64,000 nt of DNA from Ancrocorticia sp047501485 (GCA_047501485.1 JAZDRN010000001.1:124001-188000), one strand, 5' to 3'. Counted from the stretch's first letter, positions 34,410 through 42,857 are shown. Numbers and translations are program-made. The notes: generated by a model from the letters alone, not told the origin.

Positions 34410-34420
34410 GGAAACCTCAT

Positions 34421-34440
34421 TTCCAACTAAAGCGTTGGAA
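34421..34440. promoter_or_regulatory. TetR operator 1 (MFS side)
   Basis: TTCCAAC-TAAAGC-GTTGGAA: exact 7-bp arms with a 6-base spacer, beginning 12 bases before the MFS start codon. Identical arms occur in the second operator. Confidence 0.8.
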
Positions 34441-34466
34441 ATGACTGTAGTACAGTGAGAGCAGTA

Positions 34467-34486
34467 TTCCAACTCGTTCGTTGGAA
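34467..34486. promoter_or_regulatory. TetR operator 2 (regulator side)
   Basis: TTCCAAC-TCGTTC-GTTGGAA with the same arms and spacer length as operator 1, 46 bases from it centre to centre. Placed so that one dimer pair can block both divergent promoters. Confidence 0.8.
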
Positions 34487-34568
34487 TTGTTGATTCGGTT
34501 GCGAAGGGTCACGCAGAGACCTCAGCTGGGCTGTGGTCGCGCGTCCGGCGTCGAGAAAGGGAGTGGCG

Positions 34569-35153
34569 ATGGCATGGGATACAGAAGGAACGAAGCGGAA
34601 GATCCTCGAGGCCGCGGCGAGTGAGTTCGCCGCGTTCGGTCCCGACGGGACGACCGTGGACAGGATCGCCATGCGCGCGGGGGTCAACAAGGAACGAATC
34701 TATTCCTATTTCGGAGGCAAACGAGAGGTGTTCTCCCGGGTTCTGCGGGAGGAACTCGCCAAGGTCGCACAGGCGGTACCCGCCACGTCGTTCGCACGCG
34801 AGGACGTGGGGGAGTACGCGGGCAAGGTCTACGATTACCATCGCGAGCACCCCGAACTGACCCGGTTGCTTCGCTGGGAGGGTCTCGCCTTCGATTCGGA
34901 AGTGCCGGATGAGGAACAGCGCCGCGAGTACTACGGCTACAAGAGCGACGCCGTTGCCGATGGTCAAGCACATGGGGCCGTCACCGCGGACATCGATTCC
35001 GGCCATCTCGTCTTCCTCGTCCTTGCGCTCGCGGGCTGGTGGTCCGCGGTCCCGCAAGTTGCCCGGATGCTCACCGGGCCCGCGGACGAAGCGGAGCACG
35101 CGCGCCGCCGCGCTGCCGTCGTCCTCGCGGCACGGCGGTTGTGCCAGCCGTAG
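34569..35153 (+). CDS. TetR-family repressor of the divergent MFS operon
   Basis: A 194-residue regulator. The TetR domain includes TKRKILEAAASEFAAFGPDGTTVDRIA split by the turn, and the recognition helix region AGVNKERIYSYFGGKREVF (about 38-56). The C-terminal domain has the TetR_C-type helices around LVFLVLALAGWWSAVPQVARM. ATG 34569 follows AAAGGGAGTGGCG. It is divergent from the MFS and Rossmann-protein genes with two matching palindromes between them, which makes the target clear even though the inducer is not. Confidence 0.9.
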   Translation: MAWDTEGTKRKILEAAASEFAAFGPDGTTVDRIAMRAGVNKERIYSYFGGKREVFSRVLREELAKVAQAVPATSFAREDVGEYAGKVYDYHREHPELTRLLRWEGLAFDSEVPDEEQRREYYGYKSDAVADGQAHGAVTADIDSGHLVFLVLALAGWWSAVPQVARMLTGPADEAEHARRRAAVVLAARRLCQP

Positions 35154-35318
35154 CGATGTCGCGGCCTACTTTTTGTTGGCCGGTATTTCGAGGTGGTCTC
35201 GCTTTTTCGGGGCGTGCACAAAACCGGTAAAACGGGCTTTTTCGAGCTTGTGAGGCTCTATCTTCCCGAATAGGGAAAGATATGTACGCGCGGGGCTGGG
35301 CTGCTCGTCCGGTACGGC

Positions 35319-36299
35319 TCATCCTTCAGACGCCGGCCTCTCGTGCACGAGAATCGCCTTGCCGACCGTGGTTCCATCACGCAGTGCGCTGAGGATCCGC
35401 GGCGCCTCCTGTATCGGCGCCGTCTCGCCGATATGGATGATGACGTCGCCGCTCGCCACCAGTGAGAGCACCCTGCGCAGATACTTTCCAACGAGCTGCG
35501 GATCGGATGCGGCAAGGGCCCCAAGATTGAAGCCGAGGACGCCGATCCCGTTGATCCACAATTCGGTGCTGCTGATGAGCTGATCTCCCTCCTGCGCGGC
35601 GTCGCCCACCGCGAGCAACCTGCCGCCCAACCGTAGAAGTGACAGGCTGGTTTGGCGTCCCGCTCCGCCAACGGGGTCGACGATGACGTCGAACTGTCCT
35701 GCTACGGCTTCGGGCAGATCCCCGCGCAGCCACACCTCGTCGTAGCCCAGCTTGAGCGCGGCGTCCCGTTTCTTCGGAGATCCCACGATTCCGACGGTGC
35801 GTGCCGCGCCGAGCAGGCGCGCTATCTGCCCGAACTGCGATCCAAGCCCGCCCGCCGCGGCGTGGACGAGCACCTCCTCGCCTGGCGACAGATGGGCGAT
35901 TCGCTCCAGCGCGATGAGGGCCGTGGTGGTGTTGGACGGTACCGCCGCTGCGAGGGCGGGGTCCATTCCGGCGGGCAGTGGCGCCACCAGCCCCGCGTTC
36001 GTCACCGCCACCTGCCCGTATGCGCCGCCCAGATTGATGGTGAGTGCGGCGACCTTGGCCCCCGGTTCTATCTCATCGACACCGGGACCGATGGAGCGGA
36101 TTGTCCCCGAGGCTTCGATGCCGGGGATCGAGGGTAGCGATACGGAACCGAAACCCTCGGCAAAGAGAGCTTCGACGTAGTTCGCCCCGGCGAATTCGAT
36201 GTTCAGGGACACGTGCCCGGCCGGCGGTTCGGGGGCGGGAAGCTCCTCGTAGCTCATTGCTTGTGGGCCGTCGTAGCCGGTGATCTGCATGGCCTTCAT
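35319..36299 (-). CDS. Zinc-independent quinone oxidoreductase (MDR superfamily)
   Basis: A 326-residue NADPH-dependent oxidoreductase of the quinone reductase group. The GroES-like N-terminus contains FAGANYVEALFAEGFGSVSLP and IPGIEASGTI; the Rossmann half has VHAAAGGLGSQFGQIARLLGA (about 143-163), the AAxGGVG nucleotide motif. Cysteine ligands of zinc alcohol dehydrogenases are missing, as expected for this group. ATG 36299 is the start. It is divergent from the aldo/keto reductase remnant, with a MarR-like operator between, and likely handles quinones or reactive aldehydes. Confidence 0.88.
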   Translation of the reverse strand: MKAMQITGYDGPQAMSYEELPAPEPPAGHVSLNIEFAGANYVEALFAEGFGSVSLPSIPGIEASGTIRSIGPGVDEIEPGAKVAALTINLGGAYGQVAVTNAGLVAPLPAGMDPALAAAVPSNTTTALIALERIAHLSPGEEVLVHAAAGGLGSQFGQIARLLGAARTVGIVGSPKKRDAALKLGYDEVWLRGDLPEAVAGQFDVIVDPVGGAGRQTSLSLLRLGGRLLAVGDAAQEGDQLISSTELWINGIGVLGFNLGALAASDPQLVGKYLRRVLSLVASGDVIIHIGETAPIQEAPRILSALRDGTTVGKAILVHERPASEG

Positions 36300-36312
36300 C
36301 GAGCGTCTCCAA

Positions 36313-36328
36313 TATCAGTTGCCTGTTA
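36313..36328. promoter_or_regulatory. Candidate MarR operator between oxidoreductase genes
   Basis: TATCAG-ttgc-CTGTTA differs by one base from the perfect TATCAG-N4-CTGATA at 37965-37980. Two more half sites (TATCAG at 36331 and 36352) follow. It is placed to control both divergent redox genes. Confidence 0.55.
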
Positions 36329-36381
36329 ATTATCAGTAGTCTTATAGTTTGTATCAGGAACCTTATATGGAGAAAGTGAAC

Positions 36382-37444
36382 ATGGCAAACGCTCAAGCGG
36401 CGCCGCGCCGCAGAATTGGATCGCAGGGCCCGGCGGTGACCGCCATAGGGTTGGGATGCATGGGGATGAGCTGGGGATATGCGGAAGGCTCTCGCGATGA
36501 CGAAGCCTCCGTCCGGGTTGTCCGCCAGGCCATCGACGAGGGTGTCACGCTGTTCGATACCGCCCGCATCTACGGCGACGGACACAACGAGCGTCTCTTG
36601 GGTCGCGCCATCGAAGGCCGGCGCGATGTCGTCATCGCCAGTAAAGGCGGCCTGGTCGTGGACGACCTGGAGCATCGCCGCATGCATCGTGACGGGTGGC
36701 CGAGCACCCTGCGGCGGCAGGTTGAGGAGAGTCTGACCAACCTCGGGGTCGAACGCATCGATCTGTACTATCTCCATCGAGTCGATGAACGCGTACCCCT
36801 GGAGGAGAGTTGGGGTGAGCTTGCCGCCCTCGTGAAGGAGGGGAAGATCGCAGAGATCGGTCTCTCGGAGGTCACCGTTGCCCAGGCCGATCTGGCGCAT
36901 GCGCTGCATCCCGTGGCGGCTATCCAGTCCGAGCTCTCCCTGTGGACGCGGGACCCGTTGGGGCGTGCCGCGTCAGCCTGGAGTGGGAGCACGCGAACCG
37001 ACGGTTCCGAATCCGAGAGGGATGGAGGTGCCGGGGGAGGGACTGTCGCAGATGGAAACCTGGTTGCCTGGACCTGGGACCATGGCGCGGCCTTCGTGCC
37101 TTTTGCGCCTCTTGGGCGAGGCTACCTAACGGGAACCCTCACTCCGGATGCTTTCGAGTCCAACGATTTCCGGGCTTCGAACCCGCGTTTCACGGCCCGA
37201 GCATTCGCACGCAATCGCGCCATCGGCGATCGCGTCGCTGGAATCGCGGCCGCGCACGGGGCTACCTCGTCCCAGGTCGCCCTATCGTGGCTACTCGGAC
37301 TCGCGGACAACATCATCCCCATTCCCGGAACCCGCAGCGGGCACCCACCTGGCGGAGAACCTTGCGGCCACGCAGCTGAGCTTGACCGCCGAGGAGCGCG
37401 CGGCTCTCGATGGCCTTCCTGCGGCATTCGGCACCCGCTACTGA
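36382..37444 (+). pseudogene. Aldo/keto reductase, frameshifted
   Basis: An NADPH-dependent aldo/keto reductase by its motifs: TAIGLGCMGMSWGY, LFDTARIYGDGHNERLLGRA (catalytic Asp/Tyr), GVERIDLYYLHRVD and FVPFAPLGRGYLTG. The frame breaks at the G-run 37339-37341: before it the protein reads to IIPIPGTRSG, and the expected end THLAENLAATQLSLTAEER and AFGTRY lies one frame over, stopping at 37444. One extra G explains it, so it is either a fresh mutation or a base-call error. A Gly/Ser/Asp-rich segment of about 25-30 residues (about 36960-37050) also looks inserted before FVPFAPLG. ATG 36382 follows GGAGAAAGTGAAC. Confidence 0.82.
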
Positions 37445-37461
37445 ATCTACTCCGGCTCGGG

Positions 37462-37974
37462 TTACCCCTCGGGGGAGGTGCCCGGTTCCTTCGCGGCCAG
37501 AGCGGCCGCGGCCCGCTGCAACAAGGCTCGCAGAGTCTCGCGCTCCTCGGCGCTGAACGCGTTGCCGAGGCGCTCCTCGATGGTGCGAGGAGCCTGGTCC
37601 GCCCTCAGCACGAGCTTCTGCCCGGCCGGGGTCAGCGTGGTCACGAGGACCTTCCCGTGGATGGGCGACGGCGTGCGCTCCACCAGCCGCTTGTCCGCCA
37701 GCTTGTCAACGATGGAGTTCATCGTCTGCGGGGTGACGGCTGCCGCCCGCGCCAGCTGTGCGGATGACTGTCCGGGTACATAGAACAAAGCCATCAGCAC
37801 CGCGTACTGGGCGACAGTGAGTCCAAATGGACGCAATGCTTCAGCCTTCGCCGCCATCATGGCCTGTTCGGCCGCCTTGATATGGGAACCCAGTCGTGCC
37901 GCGGAGTCCTGCGCGAACTCCTGAGCGCCATGGCGGGGTTCAGGCAGGCTGAACGGCTCTTTCGTATCAGTCAC
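37462..37974 (-). CDS. MarR-family transcriptional regulator
   Basis: A 170-residue winged-helix protein. LTVAQYAVLMALFYVPGQSSAQLARAAAVTPQTMNSIVDKL (read as LTVAQYAVLMALFYVPGQSS followed by the recognition helix around VTPQTMNSIVDKL, about 80-93) is typical of MarR, then the wing with PIHGKVLVTTLTPAG. GTG 37974 is preferred: TATTCT lies six bases upstream as a -10, the start lies inside the operator TATCAG-N4-CTGATA, and there is no ribosome site, as in leaderless genes. It is convergent with the aldo/keto reductase and probably represses that gene and the quinone oxidoreductase. Confidence 0.85.
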   Translation of the reverse strand: MTDTKEPFSLPEPRHGAQEFAQDSAARLGSHIKAAEQAMMAAKAEALRPFGLTVAQYAVLMALFYVPGQSSAQLARAAAVTPQTMNSIVDKLADKRLVERTPSPIHGKVLVTTLTPAGQKLVLRADQAPRTIEERLGNAFSAEERETLRALLQRAAAALAAKEPGTSPEG

Positions 37975-37980
37975 CTGATA
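37965..37980. promoter_or_regulatory. MarR operator over its own start codon
   Basis: TATCAG-tcac-CTGATA, perfect 6-bp arms. It covers the GTG start of the MarR gene and lies just downstream of a -10-like TATTCT, so the bound protein would sit on the transcript start. Confidence 0.65.
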
Positions 37981-38058
37981 AGAATAGCCGGGTTGGCGTG
38001 CAACCGGCCACGTGCAATGGTTGGGTGTCCGCCGGACTGTCGGAGAGGTGACGGTCCG

Positions 38059-38124
38059 CGCGAGAGGCCACACATAGGACGCTGTCTCATGTGTGGCCTC
38101 TCGCGGCATGTGTGGCCTCTCGCG
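38059..38124. repeat. 17-bp inverted repeat with a third direct copy
   Basis: CGCGAGAGGCCACACAT (38059-38075) pairs exactly with 38089-38105, and the second arm is repeated at 38108-38124. It lies between the ribokinase stop (38148, minus strand) and the MarR gene. It may terminate the ribokinase transcript, with either downstream arm able to pair with the first, but has no T-run. Confidence 0.7.
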
Positions 38125-38147
38125 AGTAACCCCGCCAGGTAGTGAGC

Positions 38148-39059
38148 TTAGGCCCGGTAGAGATCCCGGATGACTCCGTAGGAGGTGGCAGCGCCGGAAC
38201 GGGTGACGGTGCGGCCGGCCGCATGGGAGGCGCGCTCAGCCGCCTCAACCAGGCTGCTTCCGCCTGCGAGCTCGGAGGCGAGAACGCCGACGAAGGCGTC
38301 ACCGGCGCCCGTCGTATCAACCACCTCCTCGACCTTGTCAGCGGCGATGTAGGTGCATTCTCCGCCTTCCATGACAACAGACCCCGCGGCCCCCAGCGTA
38401 ACGATGACCGACCGGCACTTCTGTGCCAGCAGCTCTGCAGCGACGGTCGCCTCCTGGGCGTTGCGTGGGGGATTGACTCCGGCTACCAGGCCGGCCTCGA
38501 ATTCATTGACGACGAGCGGGTCGGCCAGCTCGAGCAGCTGCGGAGAAACCTCCGCGGCCGGAGCCAGGTTGAAGACGGTGCGGATGCCCCGCTCCTCGGC
38601 GAAAAGCGCCGCCTCGCGATTGGTGTCGAAGGGGATCTCGCCTTGCAGCACCACGACGGCCGTGTCCGGCAGCTGCGCCATTTCCTGCTTCGTGTAGCCG
38701 GAATCGACTTCTCCGTTGGCACCCGCGACGACGACGATCTGGTTACCGCCCTCGTCGGAAACCAGGATGTGAGCGGTTCCCGTGGGAATCTCCTCGATAT
38801 GCTGAACGCGCGAGGTGAGGACATCGTTCTCCTTCAACGTCTGAAGGAGCTGTTCGCCCGCCTCGTCACGTCCGACAGCCCCGAGGAAGACCGTCGTGAC
38901 TCCGGTGGCTCCGCAGGCGCAGGCCTGATTGAGGCCCTTGCCCCCGGATAGGTGGGACAGGCTCGAGCCCAGAATGGTCTCGCCCTCCCCGGGAACCCGG
39001 GGGACCCTGACGACGATGTCCTGGTTCGCCGAGCCAACCACCAATACAGCCTTATCCAT
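38148..39059 (-). CDS. rbsK: Ribokinase (PfkB family)
   Basis: Phosphorylates ribose or a close pentose to the 5-phosphate with ATP. The 303-residue protein shows GSANQDIVVRVPRVPGEGET (substrate site; G-S-A-N at about 9-12), the GGKGLNQACACGATG diglycine motif (about 39-53), and the PfkB end signature VVDTTGAGDAFVGVLASEL with the anion hole and catalytic Asp (about 250). It ends with the usual GRTVTRSGAATSYG. ATG 39059 is followed by MDKAVLVVG and preceded by GGAGGAAGAA. It lies downstream of the LacI-PfkB fusion gene in the same direction, 163 bases away. Confidence 0.92.
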   Translation of the reverse strand: MDKAVLVVGSANQDIVVRVPRVPGEGETILGSSLSHLSGGKGLNQACACGATGVTTVFLGAVGRDEAGEQLLQTLKENDVLTSRVQHIEEIPTGTAHILVSDEGGNQIVVVAGANGEVDSGYTKQEMAQLPDTAVVVLQGEIPFDTNREAALFAEERGIRTVFNLAPAAEVSPQLLELADPLVVNEFEAGLVAGVNPPRNAQEATVAAELLAQKCRSVIVTLGAAGSVVMEGGECTYIAADKVEEVVDTTGAGDAFVGVLASELAGGSSLVEAAERASHAAGRTVTRSGAATSYGVIRDLYRA

Positions 39060-39222
39060 TTCTTCCTCCTTTGTGGCGCCATGCGCTGAGTATTCTCTTG
39101 GCGCGGGATCCCCGTGCCGTAAGTCGTCGGGTGAGGGCTTGCCATGGCGGCGATGGCGGCCGTGCGAGGGTTCCTCCGTTGATTCCCCCGACTCCCGCCA
39201 TTACCGCTATCCCCTCGCGGAG

Positions 39223-41139
39223 TCAAAGAACAGGCGCCCGAAGTTCGGGGAGCAATTGCGGCTCAACCTGCGCGACGCGGTTCTCCAGAGACGCGCGGTT
39301 GATCATCGCGTCCACGACGCCCTCGTGCGCGACGCCGTAGCCGGCGGCGTAGGTGGCGATTCGAATGGATTCGTCGAGGTCGCTGCCGTAGAGCAGGTAC
39401 GAGCCGAGTGCGCTGATGAAGGCATCGCAGGCGCCGGTTGTGTCGATGACGGTGACGTCGTCGGCGGGGAAGTGCGCTTCCGAGCTGGGGGTGCGCAGAT
39501 AGCTTCCGTCCGCGTCCAACGTGACGATGACCGCGCCGGCCCCCTTTTCCAGCAGCGCCTCGGCCTTGCTCTCCAGGGTTCCGGCACCGGGGCACAGGTC
39601 GTCGAGCTCTTGGCGGTTGGGAACGAGGATGTCAACCAAGCCGAGCAGGGCATCGGACAATGGGCCGCAAGATGCGGGTTTGAGGATCGTGAGAGCTTTG
39701 TTCTTTCGGGCGATGCGCAGAGACTCGTAGACGGCGTCCAGCGGGATCTCGGTTTGGACCATCACGCAGTCGGCCCCGACGAAGATCGAGGATCGATCCC
39801 TTATACTTGCCGCGGTCAGGCTGCTGTTGGCCCCCGAGACCACAGAGATCATCGATTCCCCCAGCCGGTCGAGGTAGATGAAGGAGTTGCCTGTGCTTTC
39901 GTCTGGCTTGCGCTCGAGGTATGTGGTGTCCACATTCTCCCTCTCCATGGCGCGGTAGATCAGATCGCCCGAGGAATCCGCTCCGACATTGCCAATGAGT
40001 GCGGCTCGGTGCCCGAGGCGCGCTACACCTACAGCCTGGTTGACGCCCTTGCCACCCGCCTGGGATGTCGAGGCCTGAGTCTTGACCGTCGTGCCCGCCG
40101 TGGGCAGGCGTGGAACGCGGAGATAGGCGTCCAGGTGAACGCTTCCCACAACCACCACTTTGCGCTGATTCGCCTCGGGAGGCCCGGAAAAGGTGGCGGT
40201 GTTGTCCAGCTGGAATTTCTGTACGAACGAATGAAGCGATGCTTTCTTATCTTCCACGGAATTCACCAACTTCTCGCACAGGTAGGTTCCGAAGTCCGCA
40301 TTGCGCATGGTGTACGTCGATATCTTGACGTTTCCGGGGTAGGCGAGCGCCTCGCGGTTGTCGTTCTTCAGTGAGATCAGTGAGACGTCATCGGGGATAC
40401 GATAACGCAATGAGTTCATGAACTGGTGAAATTCCAGTGCTGTTCGGTAGTGCGAGGAGATAACGCCGGTTATGGAGTGGTCTGCGATCCGCGCGGCAAG
40501 GGAATCGTTCAGTTCGGTGAAGATCAAACGGTCGTCTATCGTCATGCCGTGCTCGAATAGGCACTTGCGGTATCCGGCCAAGAATGCGGCTGAGCGGCGG
40601 CCGGGGGTGACGAGGCACCCGATGCCTCGATGTCCCCGCGACACCAGCTCCTCTGTTATGCGATAGGCGGCGTCCTCGTAGGGAAGCAAGAGTGATTCAT
40701 CCCCGCCGTAGCTTCCGATCTTGAGGATCGGCACGGCCAGGGCTTCGAGTTCCGGTTCGCCGGACAGGCTGGCGGTGGCGACCGGCTCCCAGATGATGCC
40801 GTCGACTTTGTGTTTGGACAGCGCCGCGATGTTCTTCCGTTCTTGGGTGCGGTCGGCACGGCTGTTGAATACCAGGGTTGCGTAGCCATCGGCCTGGGCC
40901 TGATGGATGATGCCTTCGAGTGTGGTGTCGAGGGAGATTGAGGAACGCAAGAGAACCCCGATGGTCCAGGTCTTCGTCTTGGCGGTGGTGGAGGCGTAAG
41001 GGGTGTAGTGATACTCCCGCACGATCCTCAGCACGCGTTCGCGCGTCTCCGCACTGATACCGGCATCCTTGCCGTTGACGATCTTGGAGATCGTTGAGGG
41101 AGAGACATCTGCAATCCGTGCTATGTCCTTGAGTTTCAT
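39223..41139 (-). CDS. LacI-type regulator fused to a PfkB sugar kinase
   Basis: A 638-residue two-part protein in one uninterrupted frame. Residues 1-325 are a complete LacI regulator: helix-turn-helix MKLKDIARIADVSPSTISKI, hinge region to 60, then a periplasmic-binding-like sugar domain. Residues 327-625 are a complete ribokinase-like PfkB domain: VVVVGSVHLDAYLRVPRL, AGGKGVNQAVGVARLG, and DTTGACDAFISAL with catalytic Asp572; the usual GAGD is GACD here. It could bind its sugar or nucleoside-derived ligand, control the divergent operon and phosphorylate the same ligand. ATG 41139 is the start. It is divergent from the ECF operon, with a large inverted repeat between. Confidence 0.93.
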   Translation of the reverse strand: MKLKDIARIADVSPSTISKIVNGKDAGISAETRERVLRIVREYHYTPYASTTAKTKTWTIGVLLRSSISLDTTLEGIIHQAQADGYATLVFNSRADRTQERKNIAALSKHKVDGIIWEPVATASLSGEPELEALAVPILKIGSYGGDESLLLPYEDAAYRITEELVSRGHRGIGCLVTPGRRSAAFLAGYRKCLFEHGMTIDDRLIFTELNDSLAARIADHSITGVISSHYRTALEFHQFMNSLRYRIPDDVSLISLKNDNREALAYPGNVKISTYTMRNADFGTYLCEKLVNSVEDKKASLHSFVQKFQLDNTATFSGPPEANQRKVVVVGSVHLDAYLRVPRLPTAGTTVKTQASTSQAGGKGVNQAVGVARLGHRAALIGNVGADSSGDLIYRAMERENVDTTYLERKPDESTGNSFIYLDRLGESMISVVSGANSSLTAASIRDRSSIFVGADCVMVQTEIPLDAVYESLRIARKNKALTILKPASCGPLSDALLGLVDILVPNRQELDDLCPGAGTLESKAEALLEKGAGAVIVTLDADGSYLRTPSSEAHFPADDVTVIDTTGACDAFISALGSYLLYGSDLDESIRIATYAAGYGVAHEGVVDAMINRASLENRVAQVEPQLLPELRAPVL

Positions 41140-41231
41140 GCGTCAGCTCCGGTGCTTGGGACCCAGCGGTAAACGTTCGCCGTGGCCCAAGTCACTCCTT
41201 GACACCACGATCAATATGTGTAAGGTTATCA

Positions 41232-41264
41232 CTACGAAAGCAGTTTAGGCAAACACTTTCGTAG
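41232..41264. promoter_or_regulatory. Inverted repeat between LacI-PfkB gene and ECF operon
   Basis: CTACGAAAG (41232-41240) and CTTTCGTAG (41256-41264) are exact reverse complements with a 15-base spacer. It is the obvious binding-site candidate for the LacI-type protein. A second LacI-like half site, GGTAAACGTTCGCC, lies at about 41169-41182 close to the regulator start. Confidence 0.65.
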
Positions 41265-41393
41265 ATACACAGGGTGGTGAGCACAGATGGGACGCATGCG
41301 GGAGAAAGCGGGTTCCATGCACTCCGACGACGTTGTCGGTTGCAGTCACGAGGAACCCGGGCACGGGGTCCGGAGTGAAGAAGGCGTGGTCAC

Positions 41394-42071
41394 GTGAAAG
41401 AGAAGGTTGCTTTTGGAGACAGGCTGAGGTCTCCGTTCTCCACGAAGGTGGTGGTCTTGATCCCCATCGCGGTGGGGATCAACGTTATCGGTGGGATGCT
41501 GTCGTCGGTCCTCAAGCTTCCGTTGTTCCTCGACACCATCGGAACCGTCGTTATCGCTTGCTTGGCGAGCCCCTGGGTCGCCGCTCTCTGTGGTCTTTTG
41601 ACCAGCATTTTCTTGGCGCTGGTGGCGAATCCGGTATTTCTGCCCTATGCCGTCGTCAGCGTGCTGTGCGGCCTGACCGTGGGCTATATGGTGCGTGCCG
41701 GATTGTTCAAGAGGATCTGGGGCGTGTGTCTGATCTGGATTGCCCTCACGCTGGTCAACGCCTTTTCTGCGGGTATTGTGACGTTCTTCGTTTTCGGCGG
41801 CGCCACCGGGGTCAATGCCACATCGTTTCTCACAGCCTCGCTGGTGGCGGCGACCCGCGAGATCTTCCTGTCCGTGATGACGTCCGCGCTTCTGGAGAAC
41901 TTCATCGACAAGGGAATCTCGCTTGCCATTGCCTACGTCATCGTCCGCAAGATCCCCCGCCGTTTCATCAGCCAGTACATGGGAGCCACCAAAGCCCATA
42001 GGGCAGCTGATCCCGATGACTTTGACGACGTCGACGACGCCGAATCAAACGACGACTCCGAATGGAAATGA
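41394..42071 (+). CDS. ECF-type importer, substrate-binding S component
   Basis: The membrane substrate-capture subunit of an energy-coupling-factor importer, 225 residues. Six hydrophobic segments are visible, starting with TKVVVLIPIAVGINVIGGML, with an acidic tail DDFDDVDDAESNDD after the last. ECF S components are small and bind one vitamin, metal or nucleoside-type compound; this one resembles the ECF S family with LPLFLDTIGTVV and NAFSAGIVTFFVFGG. GTG 41394 is the start. It is the first gene of the operon facing the LacI-PfkB gene; the T and two A genes follow, so it has a dedicated module. Confidence 0.85.
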   Translation: MKEKVAFGDRLRSPFSTKVVVLIPIAVGINVIGGMLSSVLKLPLFLDTIGTVVIACLASPWVAALCGLLTSIFLALVANPVFLPYAVVSVLCGLTVGYMVRAGLFKRIWGVCLIWIALTLVNAFSAGIVTFFVFGGATGVNATSFLTASLVAATREIFLSVMTSALLENFIDKGISLAIAYVIVRKIPRRFISQYMGATKAHRAADPDDFDDVDDAESNDDSEWK

Positions 42072-42075
42072 GAGG

Positions 42076-42849
42076 GTGAGCGCCTTGTCCAAGCGAAATG
42101 ACAATCTCATCGAGCGGCTCAACCCGCTCGACAAGCTCGCGGCCGTTCTAACGCTCGGCATCTCCGTCATGATCTTTCCCAGCCTGTGGTTCGGCGTGGG
42201 GGCACTGGCTGTCTTGTTCGCCGTGTCACGCATTGCGCGGCTGCTGCGTCCTTTCACGGTGCTCATGCTGAGCTTCGGAACCCCCATCACGCTCATGCTC
42301 GTCTTCATCCAGGGAGGATTCTCCGATCGCAATAGGACCGTATTGGCGCAGATCGGCCCCCTCACTGTGGGCCTGGAAGGAACCCTGTATGCGCTGCGGA
42401 TCATTCTGACGGTGCTGGTGTTCCTCGGCAGTTTCTACATCATGAACAAGACGACGGCACCCAGCAAGTTGGTCGCCGCCCTGTCCGCCACTGGAATGCC
42501 CGCCAAGGCAGGCTACCTCGTGCTTTCCAGTCTCAATGTGGTTCCGCAGATGCAGCGGCGCATGGGCGTCATCCGCCAGGCACAGGCGGCCCGCGGACTT
42601 TCCACCGGAGGAGGTCTGATATCCCGCATGAAGGCCTATGTGCCTTTACTCGGCCCGGTGGTCATGTCCTCGCTCTTCGACGCTCAAGAGAGAGGGATGA
42701 CGCTGGAAACCAGGGGATTCGGAATCAGGGGCGCAAGGACAACGTCCTACGTCGAGGTCCGGTTCACCACGGGCGACGCCGTCGTCTGCCTCGTTCTCGC
42801 TCTGATCCTGATCGGGGCGATCCTCGCCGCGATCTTCCTGGGGAAGTAG
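42076..42849 (+). CDS. ECF transporter T component
   Basis: Membrane coupling subunit linking the S component to the two ATPases, 257 residues with about five hydrophobic segments. Its start, LIERLNPLDKLAAVLTLG (about 11-28), is the CbiQ/EcfT N-terminus. The coupling helices with the two Ala-Arg-Gly type motifs are QAQAARGLSTGGG (about 173-185) and ALFD-like SSLFDAQERGMTLETRGFG (about 205-223), where ATPase contacts form. GTG 42076 begins four bases after the stop of the S gene; a TTG shortly after is an alternative. Confidence 0.88.
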   Translation: MSALSKRNDNLIERLNPLDKLAAVLTLGISVMIFPSLWFGVGALAVLFAVSRIARLLRPFTVLMLSFGTPITLMLVFIQGGFSDRNRTVLAQIGPLTVGLEGTLYALRIILTVLVFLGSFYIMNKTTAPSKLVAALSATGMPAKAGYLVLSSLNVVPQMQRRMGVIRQAQAARGLSTGGGLISRMKAYVPLLGPVVMSSLFDAQERGMTLETRGFGIRGARTTSYVEVRFTTGDAVVCLVLALILIGAILAAIFLGK

Positions 42850-42857
42850 GTGCACTC

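Noticed and set aside
37445..37767. C-terminal read-through of the aldo/keto reductase frame
   Set aside because: Results from the frameshift; it is antisense to the MarR gene and the true end is at 37444.
38929..40374. 481-codon plus-strand frame opposite ribokinase and LacI-PfkB genes
   Set aside because: It spans two real genes and the gap between them; no family resemblance.
41265..41393. Possible riboswitch before the ECF operon
   Set aside because: ECF importers often have one, but I could not fold or match this 129-base leader to any known class; the LacI-type inverted repeat explains control well enough.
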